DNA from: Streptomyces sp. NRRL F-6492
Lineage (GTDB): Bacteria > Actinomycetota > Actinomycetes > Streptomycetales > Streptomycetaceae
NCBI RefSeq assembly: GCF_001280125.1
Contig: NZ_LGEG01000227.1
Location: 1-56,203 of the forward strand
Direction of reading: 5' to 3'
Length of the DNA: 56,203 nucleotides
Made by a program: the position numbers and the translations under genes. Below the pieces are notes generated by a model, which was given only the letters and a program-made list of their open reading frames with translations, searched no databases and was not told the DNA's origin. Below, in pieces: positions 46,471 through 54,019 of this stretch (position 1 is its first letter; each line of letters opens with the position of its first letter).

Positions 46471-47268
46471 ATGGAGATCAATGCCACGTACAACAGTTTC
46501 GTCGCCCTCGGCGACAGCTTCACCGAGGGTATGTCGGACCTGAGGCCCGACGGTTCCTACGGCGGCTGGGCCGACGTCCTCGCGGGCCGTCTCGCCGCCC
46601 GCTCCCCCGGCTTCCGGTACGCGAACCTCGCCGTGCGCGGGAAGCTCATCGGACAGATCGTCGAGGAGCAAGTCGGCCCGGCCGCAACGATGGAGGCCGA
46701 TGTGGTCACCCTCGTCGGCGGCCTCAACGACACCCTCCGGCCCAAGGTCGACATGGTCCGGGTGCGGGACCTCCTCACCGAGGCAGTGGAACGCCTCACA
46801 CCCGCCTGCGGGCAGCTCGTCCTGATGCGCAGCCCCGGCCGGAACGGCCCCGTCATGGAGCGCTTCCGGCCCCGGATGGAGGAGCTCTTCGCCCACATCG
46901 ACGCGCTCGCCGCCCGGCACGGCGCCCTGGTCGTCGACCTGTACGGGGCGCCGTCGCTCGGCGACCCCCGCCTCTGGGACGTGGACCGGCTCCATCTGAC
47001 GGCCGAGGGGCACCGGCGGGTCGCCGAGGCCGTGTGGCAGGCCCTCGGCCTGGAGGCCGAGGAGGACTGGCGCACGCCGATGCCGGCGACCGCGCCTCCC
47101 CGCTGGGCGAGCCGGCGGCTCGCGGACGCCCGCTTCGCCAGGGAGCACCTGGGTCCCTGGATCGGACGGCGGCTGACCGGCCGCTCCTCCGGCGACGGCC
47201 GCGCGCCCAAGCGCCCGGAGCTGCTCCCGTACGAGCCCTCGGTGGCCGTCCGGCCGGAGCGCCCGTGA
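46471..47268 (+). CDS. SGNH/GDSL hydrolase
   Basis: A 265-residue esterase-type hydrolase without a signal peptide. Block I is FVALGDSFTEGMSD with the nucleophile Ser near residue 16. Block II Gly lies in NLAVRGKLIG, block III is LVGGLNDTL, and block V is DVDRLHLTAEGHRRVA with the catalytic Asp and His. A basic tail follows residue 225. The natural ester is unknown; lipases and acyl esterases share this fold. Confidence 0.9.
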   Translation: MEINATYNSFVALGDSFTEGMSDLRPDGSYGGWADVLAGRLAARSPGFRYANLAVRGKLIGQIVEEQVGPAATMEADVVTLVGGLNDTLRPKVDMVRVRDLLTEAVERLTPACGQLVLMRSPGRNGPVMERFRPRMEELFAHIDALAARHGALVVDLYGAPSLGDPRLWDVDRLHLTAEGHRRVAEAVWQALGLEAEEDWRTPMPATAPPRWASRRLADARFAREHLGPWIGRRLTGRSSGDGRAPKRPELLPYEPSVAVRPERP

Positions 47269-47327
47269 CCCGCGTCTCGTAGCAAGCTCCACACCGGGCG
47301 GTGGCACTGGCCTGCAGAAACCGCCAG

Positions 47328-47341
47328 TAGAATCCCTCTAC
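47328..47341 (+). promoter_or_regulatory. Promoter -10 of a leaderless purB transcript
   Basis: TAGAAT (47328-47333) ends eight bases before the GTG start of purB, so transcription should begin at or within a base or two of the start codon. No ribosome site lies upstream of the GTG, as expected of a leaderless mRNA. Confidence 0.6.
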
Positions 47342-48784
47342 GTGACTGCTGTGACTGCGAAGCCCCGCATCCCCAACGTTCTGGCCGGCCGCTACGCCTC
47401 CGCGGAGCTCGCCGTCCTCTGGTCCCCCGAGCAGAAGGTGAAGCTGGAGCGCCGGCTGTGGCTCGCCGTGCTGCGTGCGCAGAAGGACCTCGGGATCGAG
47501 GTCCCGGAGGAGGCCCTCGCCGACTACGAGCGCGTCCTCGACCAGGTCGACCTCGGCTCCATCGCCGAGCGCGAGAAGGTCACCCGGCACGACGTGAAGG
47601 CCCGCATCGAGGAGTTCAACGCCCTCGCCGGCCACGAGCACGTCCACAAGGGCATGACCTCGCGCGACCTCACCGAGAACGTCGAGCAGCTCCAGATCCG
47701 GCTCTCCCTGGAGCTGATGCGGGACCGCACGGTCGCCGTCCTCGCCCGGCTCGGCAAGCTCTCCGCCGAGTACGCCGAGCTGGTCGTGGCCGGCCGCTCG
47801 CACAACGTCGCCGCCCAGGCGACCACCCTCGGCAAGCGGTTCGCGACGGCGGCGGACGAGCTGCTCGTGGCGTACGCGCGCCTGGAGGAGCTGCTCGGCC
47901 GCTACCCGCTGCGCGGCATCAAGGGCCCGGTCGGCACCGCGCAGGACATGCTGGACCTGCTCGGCGGCGACGCCGGCAAGCTGGCCGACCTGGAGCGGCG
48001 GATCGCCGGTCACCTCGGCTTCGCGCACGCCTTCACCTCGGTCGGCCAGGTCTACCCGCGCTCGCTCGACTACGACGTGGTCACCGCGCTGGTCCAGCTG
48101 GCCGCCGCCCCGTCCTCCACCGCCAAGACGATCCGTCTGATGGCGGGCCACGAGCTGGTCACCGAGGGCTTCAAGCCCGGCCAGGTCGGCTCCTCGGCGA
48201 TGCCGCACAAGATGAACACCCGCTCCTGCGAGCGCGTCAACGGCCTGATGGTCATCCTGCGCGGCTACGCCTCGATGACCGGCGAGCTGGCCGGCGACCA
48301 GTGGAACGAGGGCGACGTGTCCTGCTCCGTGGTCCGCCGGGTCGCGCTGCCGGACGCGTTCTTCGCGCTGGACGGCCTCCTGGAGACCTTCCTCACCGTG
48401 CTCGACGAGTTCGGCGCCTTCCCGGCCGTCGTCGCCCGCGAGCTCGACCGCTACCTGCCCTTCCTGGCGACCACCAAGGTCCTCATGGGCGCCGTGCGCG
48501 CCGGGGTCGGCCGCGAGGTCGCGCACGAGGCCATCAAGGAGAACGCCGTGGCCTCCGCGCTCGCCATGCGCGAGCAGGGCGCCGAGCGCAACGAGCTGCT
48601 CGACAAGCTGGCCGCCGACGAGCGCATCCCGCTGGACCGGGCGCAACTCGACGAGCTGATGGCGGACAAGCTGTCCTTCACGGGCGCCGCCGCCGACCAG
48701 GTCGCGTCCGTGGTCTCCCGCGTCGAGGAGATCCTCAAGCAGCACCCGGAGGCCGCCGCCTACGCCCCCGGGGCGATCCTCTGA
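47342..48784 (+). CDS. purB: Adenylosuccinate lyase
   Basis: A 480-residue lyase that cleaves SAICAR and adenylosuccinate in purine synthesis. The signature GSSAMPHKMN (about 283-292) with the catalytic Ser is intact. THDVKARIEEF-type (here TRHDVKARIEEFN), HKGMTSRDLTEN with TS-D, and GRSHNVAAQATTLGK segments follow the family. The start is GTG 47342, giving MTAVTAKPRIPNVLAGRYAS. mug follows with a 4-base overlap. Confidence 0.96.
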   Translation: MTAVTAKPRIPNVLAGRYASAELAVLWSPEQKVKLERRLWLAVLRAQKDLGIEVPEEALADYERVLDQVDLGSIAEREKVTRHDVKARIEEFNALAGHEHVHKGMTSRDLTENVEQLQIRLSLELMRDRTVAVLARLGKLSAEYAELVVAGRSHNVAAQATTLGKRFATAADELLVAYARLEELLGRYPLRGIKGPVGTAQDMLDLLGGDAGKLADLERRIAGHLGFAHAFTSVGQVYPRSLDYDVVTALVQLAAAPSSTAKTIRLMAGHELVTEGFKPGQVGSSAMPHKMNTRSCERVNGLMVILRGYASMTGELAGDQWNEGDVSCSVVRRVALPDAFFALDGLLETFLTVLDEFGAFPAVVARELDRYLPFLATTKVLMGAVRAGVGREVAHEAIKENAVASALAMREQGAERNELLDKLAADERIPLDRAQLDELMADKLSFTGAAADQVASVVSRVEEILKQHPEAAAYAPGAIL

Positions 48785-49353
48785 CCTCCTCCCCCCGGTT
48801 CACCCGGCAGGAGCTGGAGGCCGCCCGCGACCGCGTCGTTCCCGACGTGGTCGCGAGCGGCCTCTCGGTGCTCTTCTGCGGGATCAACCCGGGTCTGATG
48901 ACGGCGGCGTCCGGCCACCACTTCGCCCGGCCGGGCAACCGGTTCTGGCCGGTGCTGCACCTGTCGGGGTTCACGCCGAGGCAGCTGCGGCCGGACGAGC
49001 AGGAGGAGCTCCTGACGTACGGCCTCGGGATCACGAACGTGGTGGAGCGGCCGTCCGCGCGGGCCGACGAGCTGACCCGCGAGGAGTACCGGGAGGGCGG
49101 GCGGCTGCTCGCCGCGCGGGTGGAGCGGCTGGAGCCGCGCTGGCTCGCGATCGCCGGAGTCACGGCGTACCGCGCGGCCTTCGACGAGCCGAAGGCGGCC
49201 GTCGGACCGCAGGAGCGGACGATCGGCACCACCCGGATCTGGGCGCTGCCCAGCCCGAGCGGCCTGAACGCCCACTGGTCGACGGCGGCGATGGCCGAGG
49301 AGTTCGCCCGCCTCCGCGAGGCGGCGGACGTCGAGCGGCGGTCGCAGGCGTAG
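48781..49353 (+). CDS. mug: G/U mismatch-specific uracil-DNA glycosylase
   Basis: A 190-residue Mug/TDG-type repair enzyme. The active-site motif GINPGLMTAASGHHFARPGN has Asn as the key residue, and LPSPSGLNAH is the intercalation segment. No ATG, GTG or TTG lies at the right place. The first in-frame ATG or GTG would cut into the fold, while CTG 48781 (CTGACC) gives the expected N-terminus MTSSPRFTRQELEAARDRVVP and overlaps the purB stop as CTGA. A rare CTG start with translational coupling is therefore proposed. Confidence 0.88.
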   Translation: MTSSPRFTRQELEAARDRVVPDVVASGLSVLFCGINPGLMTAASGHHFARPGNRFWPVLHLSGFTPRQLRPDEQEELLTYGLGITNVVERPSARADELTREEYREGGRLLAARVERLEPRWLAIAGVTAYRAAFDEPKAAVGPQERTIGTTRIWALPSPSGLNAHWSTAAMAEEFARLREAADVERRSQA

Positions 49354-49355
49354 GG

Positions 49356-49419
49356 CGGTTCCGGTCCCGCCGTACGAACGGTCCCGCCGTACGGACCGGA
49401 CCGGGCCGGGCCGGAACCG
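49356..49419. repeat. Tandem 17-bp repeat enclosed in an inverted repeat
   Basis: GGTCCCGCCGTACGAAC (49363-49379) and GGTCCCGCCGTACGGAC (49380-49396) are adjacent. They are enclosed by CGGTTCCGG (49356-49364) and CCGGAACCG (49411-49419). It begins three bases after the mug stop, so it may act as a terminator. Confidence 0.6.
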
Positions 49420-49627
49420 TACGGAGCCGCCGCACGAAACGGGCCCGGACCGTCCCGGTGACCGGGGTCCCGCGCGGCTCTCGTGCGGGGCCCGCGGCCG
49501 GTGAACGGCACGTCCAGCGCCTCCCGTTCCGCTTCGCGCCCCTCCCCCGCCTCCTCCCGGACGCACCCGTCCGTGCCCGGTCCCGCGGACCGGGGGCCCG
49601 GGAGGGCGCCGGGACCCTGGGCAGGGA

Positions 49628-49647
49628 CCGTCACCCAAGCGTGACGG
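49628..49647. promoter_or_regulatory. Inverted-repeat operator upstream of the ROK gene
   Basis: CCGTCAC-N6-GTGACGG (49628-49634 and 49641-49647) lies about 75 bases before the ROK start and would suit autoregulation by the MarR-type HTH of that protein. Confidence 0.55.
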
Positions 49648-49720
49648 GGGCGGCACTCGCCGCATCGGGGCCCATTGAGTACCATCCGGCTGAATGGCTC
49701 ACGAGCTGGGAGGACACACG

Positions 49721-50878
49721 GTGGGGCGGCTGACCGGCGGGGATCCGTCTCTGCTGCGGCGGATCAACTCCGCGGTGGTACTCCATGCGCTGCGGGGCGC
49801 CGACGCGCCCACGCTCACCGATCTGACCCGGATCACCGGTCTGTCGCGGCCCACGGTCGAAGGGGTCGTCGAGGGCCTCATGGAGGGCGGGCTCGTCGTC
49901 GAGTCGGCGCCCGAGGAGGGCGAGGCCCGGCGGCAGGGGCGCCCGGCGCGGAGGTTCCGCTTCCGCGCGGAGGCCGGTCATCTGCTCGGCATCGAGATCG
50001 GCCCGCACCGGGTGGCCGCCCTGCTCTCCGGCCTCGACGGGCGGATCATCGGCGCGGGGTCCCGCGAGGTGTCGGAGACGGCGCCCGAGGACGAGCGTCT
50101 CGACCGGGTGCGCACGGTCGTCGCGGACGTGCTGCGCAGGGCCGGGGTCGCCCGGTCCAACCTGCGGGCCGTGGGCGTGGGTACGCCCGGCATCGTGGAG
50201 GCCGACGGGACGGTGCGCCTCGGCACGGCGCTGCCCGGCTGGACGGGCCTCGCGCTCGGCGAGCGGCTGCGGCGCTCCTTCCGCTGCCCGGTGATCGTGG
50301 AGAACGACGCGAACGCGGCGGCCGTCGCCGAGCACTGGAAGGGCGCGGCGACCGACTCCGACGACATCGTGTTCGTCCTGGCCGGACTGAGCCCGGGGGC
50401 CGGCTCGCTGATCGGCGGCCGGCTGCACCGCGGTTTCGGCGGGGCGGCCGGGGAGATCGGCGCCCTGCACCTGCTCGGCCGGGACGTCACCCCCGAGCAC
50501 CTGCTGTCGACGACGGACGAGCCGCTGCACCCGCTGGACGAGCAGGCGGTCGCGGAGGTGTTCGCGCTGGCCAAGAAGGGCGACGCGCGGGCCGGGGCGG
50601 CCGTGGAGCGGTTCATCCAGCGGCTCGTGCACGACGTGGCGGCCCTCGTCCTGGCCATCGACCCCGAGCTGGTCGTGGTGGGCGGCTGGGCGGCCGGTCT
50701 CGACGGGGTGCTCCAGCCGCTCCGCGAGGAGCTGGCCCGGTTCTGCCTGCGGCCGCCCCGGGTGGCGCTCTCCCTGCTCGGCGAGGCCGCGGTGGGCACG
50801 GGGGCGCTGCGGCTCGCCCTCGACCACGTCGAGGAGCAGTTGTTCGCGGTCGACGGATCGGTGACGGCCCGCCGCTGA
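49721..50878 (+). CDS. ROK family transcriptional regulator without the zinc motif
   Basis: A 385-residue regulator. The start is GTG 49721 (MGRLTGGDPSLLRR), seven bases after GGGAGGA; the ATG at 49694 has no ribosome site. A MarR-like HTH (about 12-65, LTDLTRITGLSRPTVEGVVEGL) precedes the ROK sugar-kinase fold. That fold has IEIGPHRVAAL, GVGTPGIVEADG and VENDANAAAVAEHW (catalytic-type Asp kept). The zinc-binding His-Cys-Cys-Cys segment normally after GEIGH is replaced by GEIGALHLLGRDV, with no Cys. It probably senses a sugar but is unlikely to be a zinc-stabilised kinase. Confidence 0.88.
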   Translation: MGRLTGGDPSLLRRINSAVVLHALRGADAPTLTDLTRITGLSRPTVEGVVEGLMEGGLVVESAPEEGEARRQGRPARRFRFRAEAGHLLGIEIGPHRVAALLSGLDGRIIGAGSREVSETAPEDERLDRVRTVVADVLRRAGVARSNLRAVGVGTPGIVEADGTVRLGTALPGWTGLALGERLRRSFRCPVIVENDANAAAVAEHWKGAATDSDDIVFVLAGLSPGAGSLIGGRLHRGFGGAAGEIGALHLLGRDVTPEHLLSTTDEPLHPLDEQAVAEVFALAKKGDARAGAAVERFIQRLVHDVAALVLAIDPELVVVGGWAAGLDGVLQPLREELARFCLRPPRVALSLLGEAAVGTGALRLALDHVEEQLFAVDGSVTARR

Positions 50879-50894
50879 ACCGCCGAGGGGCGGT
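50879..50894. terminator. 6-bp hairpin between convergent ROK and GntR genes
   Basis: ACCGCC-GAGG-GGCGGT follows the ROK stop directly; other GC-rich dyads in the 59-base gap may extend it. Confidence 0.5.
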
Positions 50895-50937
50895 CCCGGG
50901 GCGGGCCGGTGCCTGTCCGTCGCCGGACGCGCGGGAG

Positions 50938-51678
50938 TTACGAGGCCATGACCAGGTCGCCCGAGTCGCCGAAGGTGAGGCGGCAGGTGTCGGCGCGGTA
51001 GGTGGCCACGGAGACGGCGGCGGTACGGCCGCCGGAGAGGTAGCGGGTCGTCACGACGAGGACGGGCGCGCCGGGCAGCCGGTCGAGCTCCTTGGCGTCG
51101 TCGGCGCGGGCGGAGCCGAGTTCGACGGAGCGGTCCTGGCCGTCCAGGGCGAGGTGCTGGAGCTCGCGGAGCACGGCGCGGGCGCGGGCGGGGCCCGCGG
51201 GGGCGTCGATGCCGCTGAGGTCCGGGACGGAGCCGGCCGGCACGTAGAGCAGTTCGGCGGCGACCGGCTGGCCCTGGGTGACGCGGAGGCGGCGGACGAC
51301 GTGCACCCGGTCCTCGGCGCCGGTCTCCAGGACGCGCGCGACGGCGGCCGGGGGGACGTCGGAGGCGGAGTCCAGGGACTGCCAGGCCTCGTCGCCGACG
51401 CCCGGCCAAGCGTGCTGCGTGGTGGAGACGTCCACGCCGACGCGCGGCGGGGCGACCGTGGTGCCGACGCCGCGGCGGCGCTGGAGGCGCCCTTCCAGCT
51501 CCAGCTGCTCCAGGGCCTGCCGGAGCGTGGCCCGGGCGACGCCGAAGCGCGCGGCGAGCTCGCGCTCGTTGGGGAGGATCTCCCCGACGGCGAAGTCCGA
51601 GTCGAGCGCTTCGCCGATCACTGTCTTGAGGTGCTGGTACTTCGGTTCCGGCACCGATGCCAGCTGCGTGGTCCCCAC
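50938..51678 (-). CDS. GntR family regulator of the HutC subfamily
   Basis: A 246-residue regulator. GTG 51678 (MGTTQLASVPEPKYQHLKTV) lies six bases after GGAGG and is preferred to the upstream TTG. The winged HTH is at about 12-75 (GEILPNERELAARFGVARATLRQALEQLELEGRLQRRRG), followed by a UTRA ligand domain (RVHVVRRLRVTQGQPVAAELLYVP). DasR, the GlcNAc regulator of Streptomyces, is of this type, and this protein looks like a paralogue. A dre-like palindrome lies 100 bases upstream. Confidence 0.9.
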   Translation of the reverse strand: MGTTQLASVPEPKYQHLKTVIGEALDSDFAVGEILPNERELAARFGVARATLRQALEQLELEGRLQRRRGVGTTVAPPRVGVDVSTTQHAWPGVGDEAWQSLDSASDVPPAAVARVLETGAEDRVHVVRRLRVTQGQPVAAELLYVPAGSVPDLSGIDAPAGPARARAVLRELQHLALDGQDRSVELGSARADDAKELDRLPGAPVLVVTTRYLSGGRTAAVSVATYRADTCRLTFGDSGDLVMAS

Positions 51679-51779
51679 CCTGATCCTCCGCAATTCGCCG
51701 TGTCCCGCGGCGTTTTTCCGCGCCCTTGTTTATTAAAGGTTCCTGCACTAACTCTGCGACCATAAGGCGAGCCACCCCC

Positions 51780-51793
51780 TTGGTCAAGACCAA
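51780..51793. promoter_or_regulatory. DasR (dre)-like palindrome upstream of gntR
   Basis: TTGGTC-AA-GACCAA closely resembles the HutC/DasR operator pattern TGGTCTAGACCA. It could be the site of this gene's own product (autoregulation) or of DasR. Confidence 0.65.
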
Positions 51794-51881
51794 TCCTCCG
51801 TCGAAAACCCCGGAATGTGGCTCTCTGACCTAGATCGTTCACAGGACGTTCGCACCCCTGTGAGGCTCCGGTAGCGGAAAA

Positions 51882-51904
51882 CCCCCGTCGCGGGACGGCG
51901 GGGG
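51882..51904 (-). terminator. Minus-strand intrinsic terminator with a T-run
   Basis: Read on the minus strand, a nine-base stem with one G-U pair (51904-51896 with 51890-51882, loop 51895-51891) is followed by GTTTTCC. It faces leftward, but no leftward gene begins between here and the sigma-factor gene at 52958, so it may end a small RNA or attenuate the gntR leader. Confidence 0.6.
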
Positions 51905-51962
51905 CGGGTGTTCGTACGGCACCGGGGGCGGGGAGCGGGTGTTCGTACGGCGCCGGGGGCGG
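51904..51962. repeat. 31-bp-period direct repeat, two copies
   Basis: GCGGGTGTTCGTACGGC(A/G)C followed by CGGGGGCGG occurs at 51904-51931 and 51935-51962, differing at one base. It adjoins the minus-strand terminator. Confidence 0.8.
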
Positions 51963-52161
51963 CGAAGCGCGCCCTTCCGGGAGAGAGCGCCGTGTTATGG
52001 CCAAGTGTTATTACCCCGCGCGCCCTCCCCTTCGGAATCATGGGTCATGTCCATGCCGAACCACCGCCCCGCCGGCGGGACTCCGGCATGCGCGCGGCCC
52101 CTCGGGGCCGCCCGCCCCCCACACGCGCGCCCGCCGGGCGCGCCCACCGAATCGAGGAACC

Positions 52162-52884
52162 TTGCGCATCTCACGGCTCGTGCCCGCCCTCGCGGCCGCC
52201 GCGGTCTCCGTCCTCGCCCTCCTCTCCCCCACCGCCTCCGCGGCGCCGGCGCCCGCGCCCCCGGCCGTCCAGGCCGTGCAGCCCATCATCGGCGGCGGCT
52301 ACGCCTCCAACGCCCCGTGGGCGGCCCGGCTGCTCTCGAACGGCCGGGAGACCTGTTCGGCCACGATCATCGCCCCGACCTGGATCCTCACCGCCAAGCA
52401 CTGCGTCACCGGCGGCGGCCTCTCCTTCCGCATAGGCAGCCTCGACCAGCACAGCGGCGGCACCCTGGCCAACGGCGCCCAGACCTACACGCACAGCTCG
52501 GACCTGGCCCTCGTCCGCCTGGACCGCTCCGTGTCGGCGACCTACGCGACGCTCGGCCAGCCGGGCACCGTGCGCGTCGGCCAGAACGTCCAGGTGTACG
52601 GCTGGGGCGCCACGTCCCAGTGCGGCTCCGAGGCCAACTGCCAGTCCCGCTACCTGAAGGTCGCCAACGTCACCGTCACCGGCGGCTGCACCGACGCCTA
52701 CGGCGGTTCCGCGATCTGCGCCCGCCGGGGCGACGGCATCACCGCCGGCGGCGACTCCGGCGGCCCGATGACGGCCGCCGGCGTCCAGGTCGGCGTCGCC
52801 TCCACCAGCGACCGCCAGACCACCACGGCGTACACCAACGTCACGGCGTACCGCTCCTGGATCAGGTCGATCGCGGGCGTGTGA
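52162..52884 (+). CDS. Secreted trypsin-like serine protease (S1)
   Basis: A 240-residue exported protease. The start is TTG 52162, five bases after GAGGAA, giving MRISRLVPALAAAAVSVLA as signal peptide. The catalytic triad is His 80 (LTAKHC), Asp 114 (SSDLALVRL) and Ser 199 (GDSGGP). The mature enzyme would begin near IIGGGYAS (42-49), as in trypsinogen activation. Cysteines pair as expected for the family (Cys 65/81 and later). Its primary specificity residue is not certain by eye. A strong hairpin follows. Confidence 0.9.
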   Translation: MRISRLVPALAAAAVSVLALLSPTASAAPAPAPPAVQAVQPIIGGGYASNAPWAARLLSNGRETCSATIIAPTWILTAKHCVTGGGLSFRIGSLDQHSGGTLANGAQTYTHSSDLALVRLDRSVSATYATLGQPGTVRVGQNVQVYGWGATSQCGSEANCQSRYLKVANVTVTGGCTDAYGGSAICARRGDGITAGGDSGGPMTAAGVQVGVASTSDRQTTTAYTNVTAYRSWIRSIAGV

Positions 52885-52904
52885 CGCGTCCCCTCCCCGA
52901 CGGG

Positions 52905-52943
52905 CGACGGGCCTCCCACCGCGGTGCGGCGGGAGGCCCGTCG
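52905..52943. terminator. Bidirectional 13-bp hairpin between protease and sigma factor
   Basis: CGACGGGCCTCCC (52905-52917) pairs with GGGAGGCCCGTCG (52931-52943). The loop can itself form CCGC/GCGG, so the structure is long and stable. Confidence 0.9.
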
Positions 52944-52957
52944 TCGTGCCCGGCGGG

Positions 52958-53896
52958 TCAGACGTCCTTCAGGCCGTGGAACTTGTCGGGGTTCCGGATG
53001 ATGTGGACGGTCTGGACGCGTCCGTCCCTCACCTCCAGCTGGATCACCGTGTCGGGGCGCCCGCCGGCGAACGCGACCAGGGCCGGGGCGCCGTTGAGCT
53101 CGACGAGGCGGTAGTCGTAGAGGCCCGCGTCCCCGGACACGGCGTGGAGGAAGCGGCCGACCTTGGACGCGGTCTCGATGACCCGCAGCGGCGCCTTGGA
53201 CTTGCCGCCGCTGTCGCCGACCAGGCGCGCGTCCGGGGCGAGCAGGGCGAGGAGCCCGCCGAGGTCGCCGCCGGCGGCCGCGGCGAGGAAGCGCTCGGTC
53301 AGGTCGCGGCGCTCGGCCGGGTCGACGTCGTAGCGCGGCCTGCCCTCGTCGACGTGGCGCCGGGCCCGCCCGGCGAGCTGGCGCACGGCCGCCTCGGAGC
53401 GGTCCAGGACGGCGGCGATCTCCCCGTACGGGAAGCCGAAGGCCTCGCGCAGCACGAAGACGGCCCGCTCCAGGGGCGAGAGGGATTCGAGGACGACGAG
53501 GACCGCGAGCGAGACGGAGTCGGCGAGCAGGGCGCGCTCGGCGGTGTCGGGCGCGGCCGGGCCGAAGTCGGTGACGACGGGCTCGGGCAGCCAGGGGCCG
53601 ACGTAGGTCTCGCGGCGCACGTGGGCGAGCCGGAGCCGGTCGACGGCGAGGCGGGTGGTGATCCGCACGAGGAAGGCGCGCGGCTCGCGGACGGCGGCCC
53701 GGTCGTCGGCGGTCCAGCGCAGCCAGGCCTCCTGGACGACGTCCTCGGCGTCGGCGGCGCGCCCGAGCATCCGGTAGGCGATGCCGAGGAGCATCGGGCG
53801 GTGCTCCTCGAAGAGTTCGGTCGGGGCGTCGGACGGAACGCCGCCGACGCGCGTGGGGGTACCGGCCTCGGCGCCGGTCGGGATGTCGGTGGGCAC
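52958..53896 (-). CDS. ECF41-type RNA polymerase sigma factor
   Basis: A 312-residue sigma-70 protein. Region 2 holds RPMLLGIAYRMLGRAADAEDVVQEAWLRW, and region 4 follows with LVVLESLSPLERAVFVLREAFGFPYGEIAAVLDRSEAAVRQL. The C-terminal SnoaL-like extension has the ECF41 marks GDSGGKSKAP and NPDKF, which modulate sigma activity in place of an anti-sigma factor. GTG 53896 (MPTDIPTG) is taken as start over the upstream TTG. It diverges from an alpha/beta hydrolase gene, a possible target. Confidence 0.9.
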   Translation of the reverse strand: MPTDIPTGAEAGTPTRVGGVPSDAPTELFEEHRPMLLGIAYRMLGRAADAEDVVQEAWLRWTADDRAAVREPRAFLVRITTRLAVDRLRLAHVRRETYVGPWLPEPVVTDFGPAAPDTAERALLADSVSLAVLVVLESLSPLERAVFVLREAFGFPYGEIAAVLDRSEAAVRQLAGRARRHVDEGRPRYDVDPAERRDLTERFLAAAAGGDLGGLLALLAPDARLVGDSGGKSKAPLRVIETASKVGRFLHAVSGDAGLYDYRLVELNGAPALVAFAGGRPDTVIQLEVRDGRVQTVHIIRNPDKFHGLKDV

Positions 53897-54019
53897 CCGC
53901 CCATCCCAGCCCAAGCGGCTCCGGCCTGTCCAGTTCGGGCCGGCCTCTTGAACTCCCGGCTACCGACCGGTAATTCTTACTGACGGGTCGTCTAAGAGGT
54001 GTCACGACAGGGAGTCCGC

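Larger units (their letters stand above)
49354..49720. other. GC-rich gap between mug and the ROK gene
   Basis: No gene is supported in these 367 bases. Apart from the repeats and operator listed separately, it holds GC-rich partial hairpins, for example around 49456-49495 and 49580-49605. Confidence 0.6.
51679..52161. other. Divergent intergenic region between gntR and the S1 protease gene
   Basis: No gene is supported in these 483 bases. The gntR side (51700-51800) is AT-rich, with TTTATTAAAGG near 51728 and the dre-like palindrome. The middle holds a minus-strand terminator and a 31-bp repeat listed separately. GTGTTAT occurs twice, 13 bases apart, near 51992, where the protease promoter may lie. 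Confidence 0.6.

Noticed and set aside
53998..54004. ECF41 promoter (TGTCAC) in front of the hydrolase
   Set aside because: TGTCACG lies only 16 bases before the ATG, so the paired -10 would fall inside the gene.
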